From an uncultured Dysgonomonas sp. (GTDB lineage: Bacteria; Bacteroidota; Bacteroidia; Bacteroidales; Dysgonomonadaceae), in assembly GCA_937995835.1 (NCBI GenBank), contig CALKIV010000026.1, positions 62,001-126,000 on the forward strand: a stretch of DNA of 64,000 nucleotides, written 5' to 3'. A program made the translations under genes and the position numbers. This document shows positions 46,301 to 53,640 of the stretch, in pieces. A model generated the notes under the pieces. It was not told the origin of the DNA, did not search any database, and saw only the letters and a program-made list of their open reading frames with translations. Numbering within the stretch: position 1 is the stretch's first letter; each line of letters begins with the position of its first letter.

Positions 46301-46515
46301 CCATCTAGGTCAGAGATCGTAGCTTTATTAGTTCCCGCCACTCTGACCGAAACTCCTATCAGGGGTTCATGAGTTGTGGCATCTGTAATCATCCCCGTGA
46401 TAGTCGCTGCCGACCCCTTTTGTTGTGCATGGGAATAATTACCATATCCAATAATGAACAAAACCAAAAAAGCCAATACTTTTAGATTGAATAATAGTAA
46501 TGTGTTTTTAATCAT
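43351..46515 (-). CDS. SusC/RagA-family TonB-dependent transporter of the alginate PUL
   Basis: The 1054-residue protein has a signal peptide (to YSHAQQ), a carboxypeptidase-regulatory-like domain (ITGMITDATTHEPLIGVSV), MLEDVVVIGYG at the TonB-box position, a plug (IRVRGTAS, MGDVESIEVLKDAASAAIYGSRAANGVIIITT) and a beta-barrel ending FSFGIDVNF. It is the first gene of a six-gene minus-strand unit (SusC, SusD, PL6, PL6, IPT protein, kdgK). It diverges from the GntR regulator across 464 bases containing operator-like palindromes. Confidence 0.95.
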   Translation of the reverse strand: MIKNTLLLFNLKVLAFLVLFIIGYGNYSHAQQKGSAATITGMITDATTHEPLIGVSVRVAGTNKATISDLDGKYTIGIDPKDKELTYSYVGYLTVTEKINDRKAISVSLLEDSQMLEDVVVIGYGIQKKSHLTGSITKVELDGLGDIPSSNVGEALKGKIAGVQIQNLSGEVGVEPSIRVRGTASISASSSPLIIIDGFPSAEGLDALNMGDVESIEVLKDAASAAIYGSRAANGVIIITTKNGEVNKPKYSLKTSLAIKNPYKLHPIMSSADYVDMVVGETLLKGSKLPDAEFAFSTMTNNTDWQEVGTRTANLYNTQLSVSGGSKEVKYYVSGGYVSDEGIMVNNNYERMNLRAKVDANLSKRVKIGINLAPSYGKRERPTTNFIDFYRTPSWMPVRHTEETAALTGRQVGEYAHGAHFNGREYTGIHPITGEMTTLKVSPYNTQNHNPMAILENDRQKQKDYRLQANTYVDVQIIDGLTFRTSNGVNYGYRETNRYRNLNARKEGETNWGQYGNALTLDLLNENTLNYAKTWNTKHDFTGLLGFSNELIKESRAGIEAVGFPTDYIRTLNAAGEILHYGASNNIATGTWKSDETLVSVFSRLSYSYDQKYLLSASVRTDGSSKFGKNNKWAWFPSVSLGWRLTEEKFMKDNVKWMNQAKFRLSYGITGNKEIGNYNNTNLLSPAPYPTGAGNGNIETGIGNTSKTLGNDRLQWEQTNEYNIGADFSFFHSRLGLNIDYYYATTKSLLYQRNISSISGYQQKWTNQGKIRNKGLEIEVSTHNIRSKDFTWTTSVNFSLNRNKILDLGGEPYIINQGERNETYLSQVGGKSIQFYGFKTNGVWTSQEEIDNNPHSKEDAPGGMRPVDANGDEVINDQDRVVIGDPLPDFTWGVTNSLKYKGFDLSFLFQGVQGVDVINGDWFYNETKRWHTKYVSNRWISPEHIGDGKTPYYNNGRNIMLTDKAVEDASYIALRDITLGYQLPKKLLKKTIFSKVRVYANAQNLGYWITGNYRGINPEARHNSGVYNHPLIDGYQRGAFPIERTFSFGIDVNF

Positions 46516-46565
46516 GATGACTAATTTCTAGGTTAAAAAATAATGTACAATAATTAGCGTTCACA

Positions 46566-46581
46566 AACTGGTAAACCAATT
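46566..46581. promoter_or_regulatory. Candidate GntR/FCD operator near SusC
   Basis: AACTGGTAAACCAATT matches AAnTGGTnnACCAnTT, the form known for the FadR-type uronate regulators ExuR and UxuR. It lies 51 bases before the SusC start, where binding would block the minus-strand promoter. Confidence 0.6.
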
Positions 46582-46754
46582 TCGAGTTGGCAATGTATGG
46601 ATATTATTTCAATTATAAAAAAACAAATAAACAACCCGCCATACAAAACAACACACATCACACTCACAATCAACCACATAATGATACACATGTTTTATAA
46701 CACATCACGTTTAACTCACTATTATTTGGATTAAAAGTCACAAGAAAGTACATT

Positions 46755-46777
46755 TGGACAACCAATTTGGTTATCCA
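46755..46777. promoter_or_regulatory. Candidate double GntR/FCD operator in the middle of the divergent region
   Basis: A 23-base near-perfect palindrome: TGGACAACCAA on the left and TTGGTTATCCA on the right, with one non-pairing position in each arm. It can be read as two overlapping TTGG/CCAA sites. Confidence 0.55.
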
Positions 46778-46879
46778 GAGTTGCAATTCAAATTATGAGT
46801 ATATGCAACTAGCAAAATGGGCGCTACAAAGTATACAAAAGGACAAAAGCATCCATGTACACTTTAGACAAACAGTCTC

Positions 46880-46893
46880 ATTGGACAACCAAT
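46880..46893. promoter_or_regulatory. Candidate GntR/FCD operator near the GntR gene
   Basis: ATTGGACAACCAAT is a palindrome with perfect ATTGG/CCAAT arms. It ends 26 bases before the -7 box at 46920, so it would overlap the -33 region and suggests autoregulation. Confidence 0.55.
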
Positions 46894-46919
46894 TGAAAGA
46901 ATGCTATTTATTTAAAGCA

Positions 46920-46927
46920 TAAATTTG
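46920..46927 (+). promoter_or_regulatory. Candidate -7 promoter element for the GntR/PL17 operon
   Basis: TAAATTTG is an exact TAnnTTTG and lies 53 bases before the GntR start. Confidence 0.45.
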
Positions 46928-46979
46928 TAATTTTATGCACAAGATTTATTTCAACTAATGCATAACAATTATAAAACGT

Positions 46980-47708
46980 ATGAAAACAGAAGAAGATAAA
47001 ACAATATTAGAGATAGAACGTCCCACGGACTTGATCATAGAACAGCTGAAAGGGTGGCTAAAAGAAGGTCGATTGAAACCGGGTGACAAGCTAATGTCAG
47101 AAAGACGAATGGCTGAGCATTTTGGGGCTAGTCGAAACCATGTGAGAGAGGCTATCAAAAAATTAGAGTTTTATGGTATTCTCAAAACACTGCCACAATC
47201 GGGCACTTTTGTAGCGGCACTAGATATTTCGGCATTGGAAGGATTGATGTCTGATGCGATGCATATCGAGACTTACGATTTCTTTTCATTAGCAGAAACG
47301 AGAGTTATTTTAGAGGTGAACGCTATAAAGCTATGCTGTCAACGTAGGACGGATGAAGATCTGATTTTGCTAGAAAAAAGTTTGATCACATGTAACACGA
47401 AGATCAAAGCTGGCGAACCTGCCGTGGAAGAAGATTTGAATTTTCATAGACAGATCGCAACAGCCTCTAAAAATCAAGTGATACGTTCCATGATGCTGAT
47501 CATCACTCCAGAGTTGATGAATAATTATAAAACGCATCTGATCTGTGACAATACGAGAAAACAAAATAGCTCAACCACATCTCTAGAGCACGAATTGATG
47601 TTCGAATATATCAGAAAAAGAGATGCAGATGCAGCTGGTGTATTGATGGCACAACACCTAGATGGGGTGATTCAATATGCTAGAAAGCATCAAAAAATAG
47701 GAAGTTAG
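46980..47708 (+). CDS. GntR-family (FadR/FCD subfamily) regulator of the alginate PUL
   Basis: The 242-residue protein has an N-terminal winged helix-turn-helix (about 12-80: IIEQLKGWLKEGRLKPGDKL, SERRMAEHFGASRNHVREAIKKLEFYGIL, QSGTFVA). It is followed by an all-alpha FCD ligand domain (about 95-235) with metal-site-like residues in ETRVILEV, DLNFHRQIA, SLEHELMFEYIRKRDADAA and AQHLDGVI. FCD regulators of this kind often sense uronates or their degradation products; here KDG or DEH is likely, by inference. The gene heads the plus-strand alginate unit, 20 bases before PL17. Confidence 0.9.
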   Translation: MKTEEDKTILEIERPTDLIIEQLKGWLKEGRLKPGDKLMSERRMAEHFGASRNHVREAIKKLEFYGILKTLPQSGTFVAALDISALEGLMSDAMHIETYDFFSLAETRVILEVNAIKLCCQRRTDEDLILLEKSLITCNTKIKAGEPAVEEDLNFHRQIATASKNQVIRSMMLIITPELMNNYKTHLICDNTRKQNSSTTSLEHELMFEYIRKRDADAAGVLMAQHLDGVIQYARKHQKIGS

Positions 47709-47728
47709 AATTTATAAATCAGAGAATT

Positions 47729-49846
47729 ATGAAAAACAAATTAGCAATACTTTTTGCCATTTCTTTATTAGGGTACTTGTCTGCATGGGCAAACGAGCAT
47801 CCCTCATTGATGTTGACTAAATCCGGCGTAAAAGAAATCAGACAAAATTTAGAGGGAAATACACTCTTTCATAAATCTCTGGCTAGCACCAAGAAAAACA
47901 TGGACAAGGTGCTATTAAACAAAATAGAAGTTCCTCTACCTGTCGACCCAGGAGGAGGCTATACGCACGAACGTCACAAGAACAACTATACGGAAATGCA
48001 ACAAATGGGCATACTTTATCAGATCTATCAAGATGATAAATATGCAACATTTGTCAAAAATATGCTCCTTGAGTATGCGAAAATGTATCCTACATTGCCA
48101 TTACATCCTGTTGAAAAATCAAAATATAGAGGTAAACTATTTTGGCAAGGACTCAATGAATCGGTTTGGCTAGTGCATGTATCTCAAGCCTACGACTGTA
48201 TTTATGATTTTCTTAGTCCAAAGGATAGAAAACACATTGAGGAAAATCTATTTTACCCAATGGTCAAATTTTTATCTGAAGAAAATGAACCAACATTCAA
48301 CAAGATACACAATCATGGTACATGGTCAGTCTCTGCTGTGGGGATGATTGGCTACGCCATGGGAGATAAAGATCTTGTAGAAAAATCACTATATGGCTTA
48401 TACAAAGACGGTAATGGTGGATTTATAAAGCAATTAGATCAACTATTTTCTCCTGACGGCTACTTCACTGAAGGCCCTTATTATCAGAGATATGCTCTAC
48501 AACCGTTTATCACTTTTGCTCAAGTGATAGAAAACAATGAGCCCGAACGAAAAATATTCAAGCACCGAGATGGCGTATTATTGAAAGCTGTGACCACGCT
48601 TTTGCAGCTAGCTGATAGTGATGGTGCTCTTTTTATGCTCAATGATGCTCTTTATAAAACATGGCGAAATACTGAAATTGTGTATGGTGTAGACATTGTA
48701 TACAACATAACTAGAGATAAATCGCTACTAAGCATTGCTCAAGATCAAAACAAAGTAATCTTATCAGATGCAGGAATGATTATTGCCAGAGATTTGGCTA
48801 AGGCAAAGGCGAAAAAAGAAATTGTGCCATTTGAGCAAAAGACGATCCTAGTTAGCGATGGTGCTGAAGGCAATGAAGGAGCGATAGGTGTACTGAGAAT
48901 GAGCAATAAAAACAATCAGCTGACTGCTCTCATCAAAGCCACCTCTCACGGGATGACACACGGACACTTCGACAGGCTTGGTTTTGTATTATTTAACTAC
49001 GGAGAAACCGTTTTGCAAGACTATGGAGCTGCTCGCTATGTAAACATTGAAACCAAAAATGGAGGTCACTATCTACTAGAGAATGACACTTGGGCTAAGC
49101 AAAGTATTGCACACAATGTATTGGTGGTGGATGAAAAATCGCATTTTGACGGAAAAATAAAATTAGCTGAAAAGTCGGCTCCCAAAATCCTAGAATTTAC
49201 AGAGAAAGAGAATTACAAAGAAATAGTAGCTGAGGAAAACAATGCTTACTCAGATGTGAAGATGAAGCGCCAACTGATCATGATCAATGACAAGTCTCTG
49301 AAAGAGCCACTTATCATAGATATATTGAATGCAGAATCTCCAACAGAACACCAATATGATCTTCCTTTCTATTATTTGGGGCAATTAATGTCTGTCAACT
49401 TTGAGTATACCCCTTATACCACTACTAGAGAGCCATTGGGCGAGAAAAATGGATACGAATTTTTATGGAAAGAAGCCATGGGACAAACTCAAAAAGGACT
49501 GGCAAGCATCACCTTTTTGAACAACTCGAAGTTCTATACACTCTCCACACTAGCGAGCAACAATGCCGAAATACATTTGGTACGTATCGGTGCAAATGAT
49601 CCGAACTTCAATTTGAGAAACGAACCTGCATTCATATTGAGAGAAAGAGCGACAAACAAAACATTTCTTTCTGTTATCGAAACGCATGGCTCGTTCAAGG
49701 CAGACCAAGAAAGTACAACAGGTTCGCACTCATCTGTAATAGAGATTGGATTTCAAGACGCTGAAAAAATAATTGTTAGCATTAAATTAAAATCAGGGAA
49801 AACAATTCTGATAAATACTAAAACGAAAAGCATAACAAGTAAATAG
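47729..49846 (+). CDS. PL17-family oligoalginate lyase
   Basis: The 705-residue protein has a signal peptide (to LSAWA). An alpha/alpha-toroid (about 25-370) contains KIHNHGTWS with Asn195 and His196, and TEGPYYQRYAL with Tyr251 and Tyr252. A heparinase II/III-like beta-sheet domain (about 380-705) has TSHGMTHGHFDRLGFVLFNYG. These match the Asn, His, Tyr and His catalytic set of the PL17 enzyme Alg17c, an exolytic lyase that turns oligoalginate into unsaturated monouronate. It probably acts in the periplasm on products of the PL6 enzymes. Confidence 0.92.
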   Translation: MKNKLAILFAISLLGYLSAWANEHPSLMLTKSGVKEIRQNLEGNTLFHKSLASTKKNMDKVLLNKIEVPLPVDPGGGYTHERHKNNYTEMQQMGILYQIYQDDKYATFVKNMLLEYAKMYPTLPLHPVEKSKYRGKLFWQGLNESVWLVHVSQAYDCIYDFLSPKDRKHIEENLFYPMVKFLSEENEPTFNKIHNHGTWSVSAVGMIGYAMGDKDLVEKSLYGLYKDGNGGFIKQLDQLFSPDGYFTEGPYYQRYALQPFITFAQVIENNEPERKIFKHRDGVLLKAVTTLLQLADSDGALFMLNDALYKTWRNTEIVYGVDIVYNITRDKSLLSIAQDQNKVILSDAGMIIARDLAKAKAKKEIVPFEQKTILVSDGAEGNEGAIGVLRMSNKNNQLTALIKATSHGMTHGHFDRLGFVLFNYGETVLQDYGAARYVNIETKNGGHYLLENDTWAKQSIAHNVLVVDEKSHFDGKIKLAEKSAPKILEFTEKENYKEIVAEENNAYSDVKMKRQLIMINDKSLKEPLIIDILNAESPTEHQYDLPFYYLGQLMSVNFEYTPYTTTREPLGEKNGYEFLWKEAMGQTQKGLASITFLNNSKFYTLSTLASNNAEIHLVRIGANDPNFNLRNEPAFILRERATNKTFLSVIETHGSFKADQESTTGSHSSVIEIGFQDAEKIIVSIKLKSGKTILINTKTKSITSK

Positions 49847-49876
49847 AATAAATAAATCTTTTTTAGATCTGTTTCT

Positions 49877-49897
49877 CATTGGTTTACATGACCAATG
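49877..49897. promoter_or_regulatory. Candidate internal GntR-type operator before the KdgF gene
   Basis: CATTGGT and ACCAATG are perfect inverted arms around TTACATG. It lies in the 77-base gap between PL17 and the cupin gene. The half-sites are those of the sites at 46566-46893, but the spacing is wider, so binding by the same protein is less sure. Confidence 0.5.
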
Positions 49898-49923
49898 ATG
49901 GGGTCTTATTAATCTTAAAAATC

Positions 49924-50289
49924 ATGAAAGAGAGTATTAAAAGCAAGCCATTCTTTGAAACAAGTAGTGAAAAGATGAGAGATGTGGCTCCAGGAGTCAA
50001 ACGTCAATTCTTTGGCTTTGACGAACAAATGATGATGGTGAAAGTGTACTTCGAAAAAGGAGCAAAAGGACCTATCCATGCACATGTACACACCCAAACA
50101 ACTTACGTTGCTTCTGGCAAATTTGAGATGTACATAGGAGACGAAACAAGAATATTGCAAGCTGGAGACGGCTTCTATACCGAACCCCACATCGATCATG
50201 GGTGTACATGCTTAGAATCAGGAATATTAATAGATGTATTTAGTCCTATTAGAGAGGATTTTTACGACTCATTTAAAGACGAACTATGA
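49924..50289 (+). CDS. kdgF: KdgF-like cupin (unsaturated uronate ring opening)
   Basis: The ATG at 49924 is chosen; an earlier in-frame ATG at 49879 lies inside the operator-like palindrome. Length 121. It is one cupin domain: first motif GPIHAHVHTQTTYVASGKFEMYIG and second motif AGDGFYTEPHIDHGCTCLESG supply three or four His metal ligands. KdgF converts the unsaturated monouronate released by lyases to the linear keto form (DEH). Its stop overlaps the MFS start (ATGA), showing tight coupling. Confidence 0.88.
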   Translation: MKESIKSKPFFETSSEKMRDVAPGVKRQFFGFDEQMMMVKVYFEKGAKGPIHAHVHTQTTYVASGKFEMYIGDETRILQAGDGFYTEPHIDHGCTCLESGILIDVFSPIREDFYDSFKDEL

Positions 50290-51749
50290 AAATTAAAGGA
50301 CTAAGATGGTGGATCATTGGACTGATAATGGCTATCACCATCATAAACTATCTAGACAGAGGAACGCTAAATTATATGTGGGTGACCAACATCGAATATA
50401 AGGTTGGTGGCTCTGAGGTTGATGGCAATTACGCTGTCTTGATGGAAGATGGAAAATCGTATAAGCTATACAACACCAATGGATCAGAAGTAATAAAGGA
50501 GGCATCCAGTCTGGCATTCAAAGACAACAATGGCACTGTAATCAACAAAGAAGGGATTGCCTATGATCTAGGCATTGTAGACCGTAGCCTTTCAGCTGAA
50601 GACTTCACTAAAGAGGCAAAAAACATGTTAGGTACGATCACGATATTTTTCATGATAGCTTATGGTATCAGCCAAATGTTTTCTGGAAAACTATACGACA
50701 GAATTGGTACTCGCAAAGGGTTCACCTTCTCCGTATTGATTTGGGGAGTAGCTGATGCACTAACATCTTTAGCCTCCGGACGTTTTTCTCTAATTGCATT
50801 TAGAATGATGTTAGGATTAGGGGAGGCTGGCCCTTGGCCAGGCACAACAAAGAGTAATGCAGAGTGGTTTCCTCAAAAAGAAAGAGCTTTTGCACAAGGC
50901 TTGTTTGGAGCGGCAGCGTCTATCGGATCCATCTTGGCACCTGTGATCATCTTGATGTTATATCTATCACTTGGTTGGAAATTGACATTCGTTGTGGTGG
51001 GATCTCTTGGACTGATTTGGATTATTCCTTGGTTGATCATCAACAAAAAAGGGCCTAAAGAGCATCCATGGATTACCGAAAAAGAAAAGAAATACATCAT
51101 AGAAGGGCAACCAGAAGCTAAACTAGATGAAACAAAGGATAAAGGAAAATCTTGGAAAGAGTTACTTTCTAACAAGAAAAATTATTCAGTGATTCTTGGA
51201 CGTTTCTTCCTCGACCCCATCTGGTGGATGTTTGTCACTTTCTTGCCTATGTACCTCGTCGATCAGTTCAATCTGAACATTATGGAATTGGCATCTGCTG
51301 CATGGATTCCATATGTTGGAGCAATGATTGGTAGTGTCTTTGGAGGATGGATTTCCGGCTTTATGATCAAGAAAGGAAAAACTGTCAATTTCTCTAGAAA
51401 ATTTGCCATTGTGCTAGGCTGTGTCATCATTGTGCCAGCAGTGATAGCTTCTGTAATGGCTACAAGTGCCTTTGTGGCAGTAATATTGATGGCTTTGGTG
51501 TTGGGTGGCTTCCAAATTACAATGACAAATATCCAAACGATTCCTAGTGACTTACACTCTGGTAAATCAGTGGGTTCGCTTGCCGGAATTGGTGGGGCAT
51601 CTGCAGTCTTGGGTACTATTATCGCCATTCTATTTTCTGGATATATAGAAAACTGGAATCTTTTATTCAGTCTATTGGCAGCGCTAGCTCCATTGTCGCT
51701 TCTGTCAATCTTTTTGACAGTTGGAAAAATAGAAGCTATAGAAAAATGA
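50286..51749 (+). CDS. ExuT/ACS-family MFS uronate transporter with a long first loop
   Basis: The 487-residue protein matches hexuronate transporters: IIGLIMAITIINYLDRGTLNYMW in span 1, GKLYDRIGTRKGFTFSVLIWG, and GEAGPWPGTTKSNAEWFPQKERAFAQGLFGAAASIGS. It should bring unsaturated uronate or DEH from the periplasm to the cytoplasm. Unusually, about 90 residues separate span 1 from span 2 (residues 26-113). In typical relatives the loop is about 30, so some 60 residues (VGGSEVDGNYAVLMEDGKSY onward) are extra and would face the periplasm. Confidence 0.88.
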   Translation: MKIKGLRWWIIGLIMAITIINYLDRGTLNYMWVTNIEYKVGGSEVDGNYAVLMEDGKSYKLYNTNGSEVIKEASSLAFKDNNGTVINKEGIAYDLGIVDRSLSAEDFTKEAKNMLGTITIFFMIAYGISQMFSGKLYDRIGTRKGFTFSVLIWGVADALTSLASGRFSLIAFRMMLGLGEAGPWPGTTKSNAEWFPQKERAFAQGLFGAAASIGSILAPVIILMLYLSLGWKLTFVVVGSLGLIWIIPWLIINKKGPKEHPWITEKEKKYIIEGQPEAKLDETKDKGKSWKELLSNKKNYSVILGRFFLDPIWWMFVTFLPMYLVDQFNLNIMELASAAWIPYVGAMIGSVFGGWISGFMIKKGKTVNFSRKFAIVLGCVIIVPAVIASVMATSAFVAVILMALVLGGFQITMTNIQTIPSDLHSGKSVGSLAGIGGASAVLGTIIAILFSGYIENWNLLFSLLAALAPLSLLSIFLTVGKIEAIEK

Positions 51750-51785
51750 TAATAACTATTTGTTAAATATAAAATATTAAAGAAA

Positions 51786-52538
51786 ATGAGATTTAAAGGT
51801 AAAGTTGCAATCGTTGCAGGTGGTTCAAGAGACTTAGGTCGCGATGTATCAGTTCAATTGGCTAAAGAAGGAGCTAAGGTTGTAGTGAACTATTTCAATA
51901 AAAAAGAAGAAGCTGATATTACTAAAAAGCTGATCGAAGAAGTTGGTGGAGAGTGCATCATCGTTCATGGTGATATGACAAAAGAAGCTGATGTAAAAAG
52001 ACTTTTTGCTGAATCTGAAAAAGCTTTTGGAAAGAAAGTTCATGTATTGGTAAACGTAGTTGGTGGTATCGTGGGTAGAAAAACGATCACAAAGCAAGAT
52101 GAAGACTGGTACAACCTACTAATGGACATCAACATGAAGAGCTGTTGGCTAACCACTCGCGAAGCTGTGGCTCGCATGGAAGCTGGAGCCGCTATCGTAA
52201 ACTTTTCTTCATTAGCTGCTAGAGATGGTGGAGGACCAGGTGCTTCACTTTATGCTACCAGCAAGGGAGCTGTAAGCGTATTTACAAGAGCTATGGGTAA
52301 AGAACTTGGACCTAAAGGTATCAGAGTTAATGCTGTATGTCCGGGAACTATCGCAACATCATTTCACGACATTTTCAATACTCCTGAAAACAGAGAAAGA
52401 ATGAAAGGTGTGTATCCTCTACGTCGTGAAGGAACATGTAGTGATGTTACTCAACTAGTTCTATTCTTGGCTAGTGATGAGTCATCATACATCACAGGAA
52501 CAAATATTGATATAAATGGAGGAATGTTTTTCTCTTAA
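51786..52538 (+). CDS. Short-chain dehydrogenase, probable DEH reductase
   Basis: The 250-residue protein has the SDR cofactor motif GGSRDLGR (a variant of TGxxxGxG), the NVVGG segment, the catalytic Ser in NFSSLAARDGG and Tyr-Lys in LYATSKGA, then PGTIATSF and the C-terminal GTNIDINGGMFF. Placed between a uronate transporter and an esterase in an alginate locus, it most likely reduces DEH to 2-keto-3-deoxygluconate, the substrate of the kdgK at 35342. The family alone does not prove this substrate. Confidence 0.85.
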   Translation: MRFKGKVAIVAGGSRDLGRDVSVQLAKEGAKVVVNYFNKKEEADITKKLIEEVGGECIIVHGDMTKEADVKRLFAESEKAFGKKVHVLVNVVGGIVGRKTITKQDEDWYNLLMDINMKSCWLTTREAVARMEAGAAIVNFSSLAARDGGGPGASLYATSKGAVSVFTRAMGKELGPKGIRVNAVCPGTIATSFHDIFNTPENRERMKGVYPLRREGTCSDVTQLVLFLASDESSYITGTNIDINGGMFFS

Positions 52539-52619
52539 ATTGATTAGTTATTAACTTGGATTCAGAACTCTATGAATAATTTTTTTATACATAGAGTTCT
52601 GTCTTTAAAAGAAAAAAAT

Positions 52620-53516
52620 ATGAATCGAATAGCTTTAATATTCATCTCCCTTTTTTGTTGTTTGACTTTTTTGTCAGCACAAAAGGTGGAGTATGTGATG
52701 ACAAAATATAAAGTTGAAATGCCCAGCACCTTCACTAGTCAATTAGATGTGGTGTATAATACCGTGGGTGATTGGGAAGGCAAAATGGATCTATACCTGC
52801 CACCCAATGAAGGTAAACCAACCCCGATAGTGATCAACATACATGGTGGGGGCTGGAATCATGGAAGCAAAGAAAAGCAAACAGGATTCAAGTCGTTTTT
52901 CAAAAAAGGCGTAGCTGTTGCCAACATGTCTTATCGCTTGTTAGATGTTGCAACTGCTCCAGCAGCAATTCAAGATGTGAGATCAGTGATTTTATATATC
53001 ATCCGTAATGCTGAAAAATTAAATATAGACACTAATAAAATAATCTTACAGGGTGGTTCGGCTGGTGGACATTTGGCACTTGTAGCTGGTTACATTGGAG
53101 ATGCTGATCTTTTTGATCTTGACAGAACAGGTGTAGATACAGTGAGAATAGCTGCTGTGATCAATAAATATGGCATTGCAGATATGGTTCCGTTTTCCAC
53201 GGGAGACAAAGCCTATCGCTCTGCTGTCAGATGGTTAGGCAAAAAAGCTGGAGACAAAGAATTTATGAAATCTATTTCAGGTTATCACTACATCAACGAA
53301 AACACACCTCCTACATTTGTTATACATGGAGATGCTGATCCAATCGTTCCTTACGAACAATCTGTGCATCTAGTGGAGCAATTGAAGAGATTTGGAGTAG
53401 AAACGGAGTTCATCACTGTCCCCGGTGGAGGACATGGCAAATTTGATGATGAATATAAGTCAATACAAAGTAGAGCTCCAATAGATTTCTTGGTTCGTGT
53501 AGGTGTCTTAGATTAA
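52620..53516 (+). CDS. Secreted alpha/beta-hydrolase esterase of the alginate PUL
   Basis: The ATG at 52620 gives a signal peptide (MNRIALIFISLFCCLTFLSA); an upstream ATG at 52572 would bury it. Length 298. It is an esterase/lipase of the BD-FAE type: oxyanion motif VINIHGGGWNHGS, nucleophile Ser in LQGGSAGGHLAL, Asp in VIHGDADPIVPYEQS and His in PGGGHGKFDDE. It follows the reductase and precedes a strong terminator, so it is the last gene of the plus-strand unit. A role in removing O-acetyl groups from bacterial alginate is attractive but is inference. Confidence 0.85.
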   Translation: MNRIALIFISLFCCLTFLSAQKVEYVMTKYKVEMPSTFTSQLDVVYNTVGDWEGKMDLYLPPNEGKPTPIVINIHGGGWNHGSKEKQTGFKSFFKKGVAVANMSYRLLDVATAPAAIQDVRSVILYIIRNAEKLNIDTNKIILQGGSAGGHLALVAGYIGDADLFDLDRTGVDTVRIAAVINKYGIADMVPFSTGDKAYRSAVRWLGKKAGDKEFMKSISGYHYINENTPPTFVIHGDADPIVPYEQSVHLVEQLKRFGVETEFITVPGGGHGKFDDEYKSIQSRAPIDFLVRVGVLD

Positions 53517-53541
53517 TATTTCGTGTAAAAAAATGTAGCAT

Positions 53542-53575
53542 AAAAAGTTCGACTCTTTGACCAGTCGAACTTTTT
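53542..53575 (+). terminator. Intrinsic terminator of the plus-strand alginate operon
   Basis: Arms AAAAAGTTCGACT and AGTCGAACTTTTT (13 bp) enclose an 8-base loop and end in a T run. It lies 25 bases after the esterase stop. Confidence 0.88.
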
Positions 53576-53590
53576 TCATGTTTATATACA

Positions 53591-53598
53591 TATCTTTG
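53591..53598 (+). promoter_or_regulatory. Candidate -7 promoter element for the Rid-family gene
   Basis: TATCTTTG is an exact TAnnTTTG, downstream of the operon terminator and 42 bases before the Rid start. The gene therefore seems to have its own promoter. Confidence 0.45.
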
Positions 53599-53640
53599 CC
53601 CATAAAACAGAGTACAACTTCATTAAATAGAAATAAGCAT

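Larger units (their letters stand above)
46516..46979. promoter_or_regulatory. Divergent alginate PUL control region
   Basis: This 464-base gap between the SusC and GntR genes holds no coding region that I can support. It contains three operator-like elements (46566, 46755 and 46880) of the TTGG/CCAA type and a plus-strand -7 box at 46920. A C- and A-rich stretch lies at about 46630-46700. The arrangement fits control of both transcription units by the GntR protein. Confidence 0.7.

Noticed and set aside
49879..49923. Longer N-terminus for the KdgF-like cupin, from the ATG at 49879
   Set aside because: These codons fall within the operator-like palindrome and add a segment not seen in cupins of this size; the ATG at 49924 fits better.
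51263..51628. A 121-residue open frame on the minus strand inside the MFS gene
   Set aside because: It mirrors membrane spans of the real transporter in antisense and has no motif of its own.
53557..53640. Longer N-terminus for the Rid protein
   Set aside because: It would start within the upstream terminator and run through the -7 box; Rid proteins are about 130 residues, as given by the ATG at 53641.
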